This document shows positions 18,951 to 28,487 of a DNA stretch of 64,000 nucleotides, one piece after another. The notes under the pieces were generated by a model that saw only the letters and a list, made by a program, of their open reading frames with translations, was not told where the DNA came from and did not search any database. Made by a program: the position numbers and the translations under genes. Every line of letters starts with the position of its first letter. Position 1 is the first letter of the stretch. Origin of the DNA: Proales similis (Eukaryota; Rotifera; Eurotatoria; Ploima; Proalidae); assembly GCA_019059635.1 (NCBI GenBank), contig JAGVRJ010000008.1, forward strand, positions 1,612,001 through 1,676,000. The letters run 5' to 3'.

Positions 18951-21287
18951 ATGTTTTGGAGCATTTTGATGGCTTTGAGTAGCTTAATTGTGATTTGCTA
19001 TGGCGAAGAGCGGGATTGCCTGGACCACTCGTCTTTGTTGGGATCGAGCTATTGGATAAACATCAAATGCAGGACCCTTGACACCAAAACCAAAGTGACC
19101 GTCAAGACCTCAAATGACTATGAATGTCTTTCTTTCAACCATACATACTTTGGGTTTTCATTTTACTACGTTTATGGTTCAAGCCTAACAAACTCGGTAA
19201 ACTTTACTTTAATCCTGGCAGCCTACCCAGAATCTTGCACAGATAGAATAAGACATGTGCAAATTTATTACTACGCTCTTGGCGGCATACAAAGAACATT
19301 TAATTTTTCGGTCCTGAGACCGTTTGTTAGATGGCTGGAAATAAAATATTTCCACATGAGACTGCTAGAAAGCGATAATGAGAAGGCCAACTGCTCGAAT
19401 GATCTCGATGTGGCCATATTTCAAGTCAAACTGAAAGTGAGCGTTTCCTTCAATATCGGAGTCAAATACGACGAGGACGTTTGCGAGCAAATGTTCAACC
19501 AGGCAAACATTCAAGTGCTAAGACTAGGCGATGTTGCAAACACGATGATCAAACGAAACGTTTTCGCCTTCCGACAGACCGATGCCGTCAAAAACTTGAG
19601 AGCAAAGATTTCAACTTTTTTCCTCACAGGCTACGGACTGAAACTAGATATGACAGTATTTCCAATCAAAGTCTTTTCACAAACGAAGAGAATTATATTG
19701 GAAGGAACGCTTGAACGATTCGATTCGAGGGTGCTCATTTCAAGTGGCGTTGAAGAAATCAAAATATTCTCATGGGGCATGAAAAAGTTTCTGCACAACA
19801 ATCTTGACTGGCTCGACTTTGCCAACAACAGGTCTTCGAAAAATCCATTGAAAATATTTCTCAACGGAGCCAATATAAAGCCAACGGCAAAAAACGTTAA
19901 AAAAGATGCAAGCTACCATCGAATCTATGACCAGTACCGAGCAGTCTATCAGCTCGACCCAGACTACGCCGATCTGTTCAAGGACAATTCTAGCTTCTGT
20001 CTGTTTCATCGCCTGATCAAAAAGAAATTGAATGTAAGACTCAATGGTTTCATGTTTGAACTGCAGGGGCAGCGCTCTTGTGACTGCACTCTCTTCTGGT
20101 TGTTCAACTCATTCATGAACAAATTGGAAGATGTAATTTTTTACAAAAATCTCGTCGAATGTGATCGCATTTGGAGTGATCTACAGAGAGATTGCCAAAT
20201 CAAATCGATGATAGCTCGATGCGAGCTACAGACCATCCATCGGATCTTGGAGCCGAACGGCTACACGTTCGTCTGGAAGATGAAATTCACCGAGTTTGTT
20301 CTCAACACCGTGATGGCCTCTGCAATCAACTGCTTTGCCGTTCTCCTCAACGCATTTGTCGTTTTTGTCTTTCGGCGCATGTGGGCCTCTGGAGATTTCA
20401 GAAAGAAGAAGCTGACAGACAAAAGCCAGCCGATGTGGGACTACGTCTACTTCAACACCTTTTTCGTGCTGCTGCAGGCGCTCATCTTCGCCCTCGAGCC
20501 CCTCACTGCCTGCATCGAGTACGACGGCATCTATTGCTCTCCGTTCATCCTCACTCGCTTCGCCCATGCTTTCTATCTGTTCGTGCAGTCCTATCTGGGC
20601 AACGTGTTCAAGCTGATGGCCAACATTACCAATACACTGTTTGTGTTCTATCGCTTCGGCATTAACAGCGATCGCTTGGCCAAGTTCAGGAAGGCAAGGC
20701 CAGTCCGAATGATCGCAATCTTTCTGGTACCCGTTCTTGTGATAAGCGTCATCACTGTGTTTGTGAACGATCGCTTTAATTTCGACATGCTCACTCATGA
20801 TGAATTCTATTACCTGTATCGTCCTAGACAGTCGAGTCCGGCTCCTTTGCTTAGGCTGATATTCATGTTAAATATGATTCTCGGCGATGCTGTGTTTAAT
20901 CTCATCAACCTTGCCTTGGACCTTCGCTTGCTCCTTTTCCTGCGCAGTTTTCATCAGAGCCAGCGAAAGGAAGCTGCCGAGACCCGAGTGACCAAGATGA
21001 TTGTACTCAACGGCCTCTTCTCTTTCCTGTTCCGCGCGCCCGAGATGGCTCTCTCCATTCTGTTTATCGTCTACTCGTTCAATCCCTTCATCTTTCCTTC
21101 TTGCGTTTTCACTTCCGAGCCTACACATTCGGCTTGTCCCAGCCTGTTCAAGATCTCTCGCTTAATCTATTCGTTTAGCTTCTTTGAGAATTTCATTCTC
21201 CTTTTCTTGTTTAATGCCGAATTTCGGGCTCAGATCAGCAATTCATCTTCATTGTCGGCTAGTAAGGCCAAGACTTACAAAACGTGA
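18951..21287 (+). CDS. large-ectodomain 7TM receptor
   Basis: The protein has 778 residues. The frame opens upstream at a TTG, but ATG 18951 gives the signal peptide (FWSILMALSSLIVICYGEE). The ectodomain shares with the 15781 copy the LESDNEKANCSNDLDV block, the YGLKLDMTVFPIKVFSQTK block and the FLHNNLDWLDFAN block, separated by segments that differ strongly. This is a patchwork rather than uniform divergence. The 7TM core up to TM4 is nearly identical to that copy. After TM4 it is unique (DMLTHDEFYYLYRPRQSS), and TM5 has DAVFNLINLALDLRLLLFL. TM6 has a changed RAPEM in place of RMPEM. The tail is SSLSASKAKTYKT. AATAAA lies at 21329. Confidence 0.87.
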   Translation: MFWSILMALSSLIVICYGEERDCLDHSSLLGSSYWINIKCRTLDTKTKVTVKTSNDYECLSFNHTYFGFSFYYVYGSSLTNSVNFTLILAAYPESCTDRIRHVQIYYYALGGIQRTFNFSVLRPFVRWLEIKYFHMRLLESDNEKANCSNDLDVAIFQVKLKVSVSFNIGVKYDEDVCEQMFNQANIQVLRLGDVANTMIKRNVFAFRQTDAVKNLRAKISTFFLTGYGLKLDMTVFPIKVFSQTKRIILEGTLERFDSRVLISSGVEEIKIFSWGMKKFLHNNLDWLDFANNRSSKNPLKIFLNGANIKPTAKNVKKDASYHRIYDQYRAVYQLDPDYADLFKDNSSFCLFHRLIKKKLNVRLNGFMFELQGQRSCDCTLFWLFNSFMNKLEDVIFYKNLVECDRIWSDLQRDCQIKSMIARCELQTIHRILEPNGYTFVWKMKFTEFVLNTVMASAINCFAVLLNAFVVFVFRRMWASGDFRKKKLTDKSQPMWDYVYFNTFFVLLQALIFALEPLTACIEYDGIYCSPFILTRFAHAFYLFVQSYLGNVFKLMANITNTLFVFYRFGINSDRLAKFRKARPVRMIAIFLVPVLVISVITVFVNDRFNFDMLTHDEFYYLYRPRQSSPAPLLRLIFMLNMILGDAVFNLINLALDLRLLLFLRSFHQSQRKEAAETRVTKMIVLNGLFSFLFRAPEMALSILFIVYSFNPFIFPSCVFTSEPTHSACPSLFKISRLIYSFSFFENFILLFLFNAEFRAQISNSSSLSASKAKTYKT

Positions 21288-21328
21288 TCGGCTCTTAACT
21301 TCCCAGTCTATCTCTGCTTTCGAATTTT

Positions 21329-21334
21329 AATAAA
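21329..21334 (+). terminator. AATAAA poly(A) signal
   Basis: AATAAA lies 42 bases after the stop of the 18951-21287 receptor and just before the inverted repeat. Confidence 0.5.
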
Positions 21335-21357
21335 ATCTGCCTTGGATACGCAAAGAT

Positions 21358-21412
21358 GCATCTATTGGTCCAAATTACACCGTTGTCAGTTGGAATTTGG
21401 ACCAATAGATGC
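21358..21412. repeat. perfect 19-bp inverted repeat (hairpin)
   Basis: The left arm GCATCTATTGGTCCAAATT (21358-21376) is exactly complementary to the right arm 21394-21412, with a 17-base loop. It lies in the 218-base gap between two convergent genes, after the poly(A) signal of the plus-strand gene, and is followed by a T-rich run. Possible roles are a small-RNA precursor, a MITE remnant, or a structure that separates convergent transcripts. The sequence alone cannot choose. Confidence 0.8.
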
Positions 21413-21505
21413 TCAATGCAGCAATTTTTGGGCTTTTTTTTTCATTTTTATTTTCAATTAATTGATTGTTGCAAAAACTAATGCGAAGGACACCCGGTAA
21501 AGAAT

Positions 21506-23734
21506 CTATAGGTCTTGGCAGGTGTGAAAAAAGTCTTCAATTTGATCAAAAGTGAACAGGTTGAAGTGAATGCCGTCTTTGACGAGGTTGATTGTCTTCA
21601 AGCAGTCGATCGCTACATTGCCAGAGTTGACAAATAGAGCCTTAAAGTACATGGTTCGACCCCTCACTTTGTCCGCGCGTTGCTGCATATTTGGAAGAAG
21701 GGCGGTCAACTTGTTCACTTGGGCTTGATTTAAATCGATGAACAATCGCTCGAGTTTGAGCATGTGCCGAAGAGAAACCATGCGATCGATCTGGTTGTGG
21801 CTGGCACTCAGCTCCTTCAAATTGTGTAAAGTGGACAGTGCGCTCAAATTTCTGATTTTATTGTGATCCAGAACGAGAAACTGGAGCGATTGAAGTGATC
21901 CGACCGCTTCGATGTGCTCAATTGAGTTGTTGCCAAGATCCACACTGATGGGCTGCTCGAACAAGCCCAAGAACGAAGTAGTCTCTATTTGATTGCCTGT
22001 CGCAGAGAAATGCACTGTTCTGGCAAACTTGAGCGACTCGGGCACATTTCGAATTTGGTTGTACTCGATATTGAACCTTTTGGGAATTTTCAACTCGGCT
22101 GGCAGCTGCTTGATTCTGTTGTGGTCAATTTCGAGTGAAACGAGCCTCTTTAAATTTGCAAAGCATTCGATAGATTCGACCCGATTGTGCGAGAGCTGAA
22201 TTCTATAGAGCTGAACAAGCCGACACAACGGTTCGATGTTGCTTATTAAATTGGATGCCAACAAAATTGTCTTTAGCTGAGCGGCCGATTCGATTCCGCT
22301 CAAGTCATCAATTTGATTACGGCTCAAGTCCAGAAAGCCCAGGCCGGTCGCGCCTGAACCGAGCCAGTGCACTCTGCTCACCTGGTTCTGGCTTAGCCTC
22401 AAAACTTGTATCCTGGCCAGACCTTGCATCAACAGTGCGCTCGATTGACTTTGAATGATTCGAATTCGATTGTTGGTCAGATCAAGCTGGCTTAGTTTGG
22501 CCAGACTGTCCAGAATAGGGATTTGTTCCAAGCGGTTAAATGATAGGTCAAGTAGCTCAAGTTTGGGTAGTTCAAGTTGATCGGGAAGCTTTTCTATTTT
22601 ATTGTGGCCCAAGTACAACCAAGTCAAACTGGGCAAGTTTGTTTGTGACAAAATTGATCGTGAGAGGGCTTCGATAAGATTGTTGCTCACATCCAAATTG
22701 ACCAAATCGGAGAGACCAGTAAGGTGTGGGAATATTGAAATGCTATTGAACGACAAGTCAAGTATTTTGAGAAGCTTAAATTCAACGATTGCTGGTGCGT
22801 GTCTGATCTGATTACCGCGCAGATAACATTTCACCAGAGTGCTTCTCACCGAGCTCAGATTGAACCGTTCGATTCGATTGTACTCCAGATTGACGAGTTG
22901 CAAATGCTGAAGTTCAAAGTTGTTGTTGTCGAGTTCTATCGAATTTTGGTCTACGCTCAGATCAGTGAGCTTGGGCAAACGTCGAACACAGTCAACGCTT
23001 TTGAGCTGGTTCTCAGACAAGTCCAATTTGCTGAGCTCAGCCGAGCCGCATAGAAAGGAGTCACTCCGGATTGCGTTTGATTTCAAATACAAGCTTCGTA
23101 GACCCGCTAGCCGGTACAGGTTGTCAATGCGCGTAAGTCGATTAAAGCTCAAATTGATCTCTTCCAGTTCACTTTGATTCGCTTCTACATCAAAGTGGGT
23201 CAAGTTGTTGTTTGTGATTGTCAAAGCCTTCAAGTTTTTCCATTTGCCTATCACTTTGAAGCGTCTCAACATGTTGTGGGACAAGTTGATGAGCGTCAGA
23301 TCGGCTAATTTGTACAGGGCCTTGACATGGCGTAAGAGGTTATCATCCAAGCTCACGTACTTGAGCGATTTAATTGAACCGAGCACCTCGGCAGATCGAA
23401 TGCGATTTCCCTTCAGATTGATCCTTTCAAGGTTGCCAAGATGAGTCAAGCAATCGGGCAAAAATTCGATGCGGTTCTGGATCAAGATGAGCTGGTCGAG
23501 TTTGACGAGGCTGCAGATTGGCTCGATTCGCTCAATTGAACACTCGACCAGATTCAGTTTTCGTACCCATTCACCCAACACACGAATCTGAGGCAAGTTG
23601 GATATTGGCGTTCGTGAATAGGAGACGATCTTTTGCTGCAATTTCTGATGCCAGTCCACCCAAGTCAGAGCAGCTTGTTCAATCGAGTGCAAAAGAACAA
23701 ATGCAACCAAAATAAGAACTCGAATATTTCTCAT
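21506..23734 (-). CDS. secreted leucine-rich repeat protein
   Basis: The protein has 742 residues. ATG 23734 opens a signal peptide (RNIRVLILVAFVLLHSIEQAAL); the frame extends upstream only to a TTG. From about residue 45 to 700 it is a nearly unbroken solenoid of about 27-28 LRRs of 21-24 residues with the pattern LxxLxLxxNxIxxI (NRIEFL, NRIRSA, NQLKSV, NKIEKL, NQIDRM and others), closest in style to the SDS22-like class. No C-terminal membrane segment or GPI signal is evident (end DFFHTCQDL), so it is probably secreted. The ligand is unknown. It has no homology to the receptors around it. It is convergent with the 18951 receptor and intronless. Confidence 0.8.
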   Translation of the reverse strand: MRNIRVLILVAFVLLHSIEQAALTWVDWHQKLQQKIVSYSRTPISNLPQIRVLGEWVRKLNLVECSIERIEPICSLVKLDQLILIQNRIEFLPDCLTHLGNLERINLKGNRIRSAEVLGSIKSLKYVSLDDNLLRHVKALYKLADLTLINLSHNMLRRFKVIGKWKNLKALTITNNNLTHFDVEANQSELEEINLSFNRLTRIDNLYRLAGLRSLYLKSNAIRSDSFLCGSAELSKLDLSENQLKSVDCVRRLPKLTDLSVDQNSIELDNNNFELQHLQLVNLEYNRIERFNLSSVRSTLVKCYLRGNQIRHAPAIVEFKLLKILDLSFNSISIFPHLTGLSDLVNLDVSNNLIEALSRSILSQTNLPSLTWLYLGHNKIEKLPDQLELPKLELLDLSFNRLEQIPILDSLAKLSQLDLTNNRIRIIQSQSSALLMQGLARIQVLRLSQNQVSRVHWLGSGATGLGFLDLSRNQIDDLSGIESAAQLKTILLASNLISNIEPLCRLVQLYRIQLSHNRVESIECFANLKRLVSLEIDHNRIKQLPAELKIPKRFNIEYNQIRNVPESLKFARTVHFSATGNQIETTSFLGLFEQPISVDLGNNSIEHIEAVGSLQSLQFLVLDHNKIRNLSALSTLHNLKELSASHNQIDRMVSLRHMLKLERLFIDLNQAQVNKLTALLPNMQQRADKVRGRTMYFKALFVNSGNVAIDCLKTINLVKDGIHFNLFTFDQIEDFFHTCQDL

Positions 23735-24375
23735 TTCAAAAGCGGAATTTTTTCTCAACGTTTTTTTTTTTTGTTTTGAAATTGCGCAGGCTTATTGCTA
23801 AAATGCTAAGGCGAATAGAGCTTGGCCTGGGATTTTACCCGAGAACAAGCGAAATTGTCACGGACTAAATGCAGCACGTTCAAGCGTTTGATCTCAATTT
23901 CAATACCGTTCGATTCCAAAATTTCCCAGTCATGGTCTTAGACAGCAGAATAAGGCCAACAGACAGAATGGGCTGCACTTTGTCAATGATCTAAAAGCTT
24001 CTGGTGTTGTTTCGGGTGTCGCTTAATTTTTGGAAAAAATTTGATCGCAGTTGATCACAACCGAACCTTAAAACAGCTATTCAGTCAAACCTGGTAGACT
24101 GCTCTAAAGCAGACGCGTCTTTTGATTGATGAAAAAAGACGTGACAAATGGCTGATCTGAAATAAAATAAGAAGCATTCTAAAAGATGATTTTAATTTGC
24201 CGAGGCAACGAGTAAAGGCTCAATAGAATTCCTTACGATAAATTTCAGAACAAAGTCCTAATTCTGTGTGTTGCACTCTGGACATAGAGAAATTCAATGA
24301 AGCATGAAGAGAATAAATGAAAAGAAGGAGGCGGCATACATATTAGAATTGGTAGACCGCAATGAAAATAGATGG
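23735..24375. other. intergenic
   Basis: This holds the promoter side of the LRR gene and unassigned AT-rich sequence up to the next receptor relic. Nothing else is supported. Confidence 0.5.
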
Positions 24376-24640
24376 TGATATTGATTTTTGGTTCTATTAA
24401 ATTGCAAGCAAGCGATATTGGCCCGGTTCAGGAAGGCAAGGCCAGCCCGAATGATCGCAATCTTTTGATGAGAAGCGAAAGATTCTTGTGGTAGAGCCGG
24501 CATATTCACTCTGCCTGAGTCTTTGAATATTTCATAATTATTTTACTCGTTCAGCTTCTTTGAGAATTTCGTCCTTCTCTACTTGTATAAACCCAGAGTT
24601 CAGAATTCAGACTCTTGGTTTTCAACGAGTATTAATCAGA
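24376..24640 (+). pseudogene. receptor relic with promoter word kept and most of the gene deleted
   Basis: A variant of the shared promoter word (GATATTGATTTT, about 24376-24387) is followed within 45 bases by a piece matching the loop after TM3 (about 24420-24466, FRKARPARMIAIF in the paralogues). Then come short pieces of the pre-TM7 loop (EPAYSLCLSL in a shifted frame) and of TM7 (FSFFENFVLLYLY, about 24547-24590). Signal peptide, ectodomain, TM1-TM3 and TM5-TM6 are gone and frames are broken. It is a dead copy close to the 25188/28488 type. Confidence 0.75.
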
Positions 24641-25187
24641 TATCTTAGAACAAATTGGCTTTTTAAATTTTCTTCAACAAGTATCGGGGTTTTATTAAAC
24701 AAGGCAGGCTTGAATACAAAATTCAAAGTCCATTTTTGGTAGTTCCTATGCGAAGCCTTTCTCAGAAAATAAAATTACTTTTATTTTGATTTTGCAATAA
24801 TCCAGTATGGTTTTTTTTTAAAATTACGGGCATAGCAAAAATTCGACAACTGAACCAAAATCAATGCATCTTCAGCTTGATCCGACGGTTGCGCGTCGGT
24901 ATCAAATTTAATAATCTAATTTGTCCAGCTTAATTTATAAGCATCGCATGTTGAGGTAGAAAGACCGAGTTCCATGTTGTTAATAAACTGAACTGAATTG
25001 TTGCAACCGATTGTTTAGGTTGAAAAACACCTGGTCGCTAATTGGCGTTTATGAAGGCCGTAGAAAATATTGATTTTGGATCTTTTACATCGCAAGAAGA
25101 CCCAATTCCATCTAATTAAATGCTTGAGCAATATAAGCATGCGTCTCTTTGACAGAAAAGCAAAAATCGCGATCAATCGGAACGTAG
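24641..25187. other. intergenic, promoter side of the 25188 copy
   Basis: The right half resembles the 200 bases before the 28488 receptor, including the AATATTGATTTT word and an AAGCATGCG word nearer the ATG. No coding sequence is seen. Confidence 0.5.
25066..25077 (+). promoter_or_regulatory. shared upstream 12-mer AATATTGATTTT
   Basis: Exact copy of the word, 122 bases before the ATG at 25188, within a longer region (about 25049-25140) that aligns with the upstream of the 28488 gene. Confidence 0.45.
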
Positions 25188-27515
25188 ATGCAGACAAGAA
25201 CATTGTTGAACATGATTGGCATCGTTTGGTGCTTAGCTGAACAAGCCGATGCAGAAAAGGTCTATTGTCCAAGCACGGGCAAAGTTAGACTTACATACTT
25301 AATCATAGATATCAACTGTCCGTTTTTAAGTTCCAATTCAACAGTGGTGATTGACCACAAACAAATCGAGCAATTCTCAAATTTCAACCAAGTCACTCTG
25401 ACCACCCGTTTTCCATTCTAAGCCGATCAAAGTCTCAAAAACTTTATTGGTGAACGTTCATTTTTAGCCGGCTTTCCCAGCTCTTGTGAGGAGAAGCTAA
25501 AATACGTCCGAGTGAACATATACCAGGTTACCGGAATTCATAAAACGTTTAAGTTGTCGGAATTGGAGCTGCGTATTGACCGCTTGTATGTTCAATATTC
25601 CCACCTCAGACTGCTTGAAACTGACCTTGATAGGGTCAACTGCTCGATTGATCTGAACGTGACCATATTCGACAACAAAATTCCAGTGCACCTTTTGGTC
25701 GATTATGGGGTCAAGTACGACGCAGATATCTGTGAGCAGATGTTCAACAAGGCCAACATAGAACGTATCGAATTAAGAGACGTGGTAGATTCATTGATCA
25801 AACGCAACTTATTCGGTATTAAGCACACCAATGCTGTCCAAGACCTGTACTCTCACGTAGGAATATTAGATTTGTCCGGGTACGGTCTAAAATTGGACCG
25901 GAGGACCTTCTCAGTCAGAGTTTTCTCAAAAACCACAAAAATGAGAGTAGAAGGAACCCTCGAACAGGTTGACCCTAGAATATTGATTTCAAGTAACCTT
26001 GAAGAAATCAAAATATTCGCCTGGCACATGAAAAAGTTCCTGCACAACAATCTTGACTGGCTGGACTTTGCTAATGAAAGGTCGTCAAACAACACTTTGA
26101 AAATAATTCTCAACGGGGCGAATCTAAGGCCATCGTCAGAGACACTTGATTACATTTACCATCGGGTGACCACTCAATACGACAAACTTTATCAGCTCGA
26201 CCCAGACTACGCCGATCTGTTCAAGGACAACACAAGCTTTTGTCTGTTCTATCGACTGAAACAGAAGAATCTGAATGTGAGACTAAATGGTTTAATATTC
26301 GAAGAACGAGGACAGCGCCATTGTGACTGTACTGTCTGGTGGGTAATTGATAATTTCATAAACACCGGACAAGATGTTGTCTATTATGGTTATCCGGCTG
26401 ATTGTGACCGTCTGTGGGATAATTTTGAGAAGCAGTGCGACATCCCAGCCATGGCTGCCCGCTGCGAGCTACAGCCCATTCAGCAGATCTCAGAGCCGAA
26501 CGGCTACACGTTCGTCTGGAAGATCAAGTTCACCGAGTTCGTTCTCAACACCGTGATGGCCTCTGCAATCAATTGCTTTGCCGTTCTCCTCAACGCATTT
26601 GTCGTTTTTGTATTTCGGCGCATGTGGGCTTCGGAGGAATTTAGGAAGAAGAAGCTGACGGACAAGAACCAGCCGCTGTGGGACTACGTCTACTTCAACA
26701 CCTTGTTCGTGCTGCTGCAGACGCTCATCTTCGCCCTCGAGCCCCTCACTGCCTGCATCGAGTACGACGGCATCTACTGCTCTCCGTTCATCCTCACTCG
26801 CTTCGCCCAGGCTTTGTATCTGTTCGTGCAGTCCTATCTGGGCAACGTGTTCAAGCTGATGGCCAACATTACCAATACACTGTTTGTGTTCTATCGCTTC
26901 GGCATCAACAGCGATCGCTTGGCCAAGTTCAGGAAGGCAAGGCCAGCCCGCATGATCGCAATCTTTCTGGTGCCCGTTCTTGTGATAAGCGTCATTACTG
27001 TGATTGTAAATGATCGGTTTGACTTTGGGTTTTTGAAAGAAGATGTGTTTGATTATCTGTTTAGGGAACAATTCAAATATCGTTTGTCCGATCCCATTCT
27101 CAAGGTAACTTATTTGGTGAATATTTTAATGGGTAATTTGGTGTTCACTGTGATCAACTTGAGTGTCGACCTTCGCCTTCTCTGTTTCCTTCGCAGTTTC
27201 CAGCAATCCAACCGCAAAGAGGAGGCCGAGAAAAAGGTGACCAAGATGATCGTTCTCAACGGCCTTTTCTCGTTTCTGTTCCGCATCCCCGAGATGGCCG
27301 TCTCCATCTTGTACCTCGCATTCACTTTCAATCCGTTGCTCTTTCCCGCATGTTCTTTTAAGGCTGAGTCAACGCACTCGGTTTGCCCAAGTTTTTCAAA
27401 AATCTCCCGGCTATTTTTCTCTTTCAGCTTCTTTGAGAATTTTATACTTCTCTTTCTGTACAATCCTGAGTTCAAATCGCAGGCCCACAATTCTCTCAAT
27501 ATTGTAAGAAAATAA
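25188..27515 (+). pseudogene. 7TM receptor copy interrupted by one in-frame stop codon
   Basis: From ATG 25188 the frame encodes a signal peptide and the start of the ectodomain (KVYCPSTGKVRLTYLIIDINC) for 77 codons, then meets TAA at 25419-25421. The same frame continues without another stop for 698 codons to 27515 and carries every family mark (VDSLIKRNLFG, FLHNNLDWLDFAN, CDCTVWWV, the complete 7TM, FFENFILLFLYNPEF). In intact paralogues a Met or Ile stands where the stop is (FPFMFDTSLK, FPFIFDTILK). I found no in-frame GT-AG pair that would splice it out. Either it is a very young pseudogene, a segregating null allele, a sequencing error, or it needs readthrough. Bases 25920-26282 are nearly identical to 29227-29589 in the next copy. 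Confidence 0.85.
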
Positions 27516-28060
27516 ACAAAACTTGTTTGTGCTGCTCCTGCTCGCACTTCTCCCCGATGGTCAAGGCTTCATCAAATGTGCCTGGCGCCTGTAGCGTCAC
27601 GAGGTTTTTGGCAGCTCGCTGCCGAAGCCCTTTGATGATGGTCTCTAATAATACACACTCGGCTAATTCTTCGTTCAGGCTCTTGAATAATTTCAGCCCA
27701 AGAGCTTTGAGATTGTTAATGAAGACAATCACGCTGCTGTGTACGGCTCTTTCAACTTCTCAGATCGTAGATCATTATCACAACTAAAAAGCTTTTTCAC
27801 GGATGAGGTAAACCACGCGCAGTTTTTCAAATCGGGCTTATTTTCCTGTTGGCTCAAAAATTTGTCGATGCAATCGAAACTTATTTGCGACACCACTAAC
27901 TCTGCCTTCATCCGCTAACTGACTCCAATCGCATTCGAGTATCGCTCGAATTGGTCCAGCCAGGCGTTTGCATCGTCGGCCTCCCTCTTTGAACGGCTCC
28001 GGCGGTCGAAATCAAAGCTTCATCTCGACTGAGACCACACGCAGCAGCTCCCCCACATAG
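27516..28060 (-). mobile_element. decayed LTR-retrotransposon gag fragment
   Basis: On the minus strand three stretches read as a gag/capsid-like domain. A start-like piece at about 28050-27915 contains an ANAWLDQFERY motif. The middle piece is 27911-27729. The last piece is 27732-27516, ending in a region with a GLR motif and an E-rich end. They are separated by a stop and a frame change. Neither protease, reverse transcriptase nor LTRs were seen, so this is a short relic. It lies directly after the stop of the interrupted receptor copy. Confidence 0.6.
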
Positions 28061-28373
28061 CTCCACCATGCCTCTCCGTTTCCTTGCCTGGTTTGAGCGG
28101 CCACTGAGGATCCTTTAGGAGACTCTTTTCCTATGACCTGAACATGGTATTAAAAATAATGGGTTTTACAACTGATCCGAAATTAATGAGAATTTTATTT
28201 TGGCAGTTGATATCATTTTAAATTAACAAGTTAGATCATTTTCAAGGATCACAGCTCGCTTTCAACCAACGCTTCCTTCGCGAAATTAGAGACCCCGGTT
28301 CCATATTAGTAATCAACTGAACGAAACAATTTTTAAAGCCCTGCCTCTAATTGGGTTGATGGTTGCCGAAGAA

Positions 28374-28385
28374 AATATTGATTTT
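28374..28385 (+). promoter_or_regulatory. shared upstream 12-mer AATATTGATTTT
   Basis: Exact copy, 114 bases before the ATG at 28488. The flanks also match the region before 25188. Confidence 0.45.
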
Positions 28386-28487
28386 GGATCTTTTTCGTCG
28401 AAAGCAGACGGAACTTAATCTGATTAAATGGTTGGACAATTTTTAAGAAGCATGCGCTTTAGCTAGGGCGAAATCATTATTGGCGAA

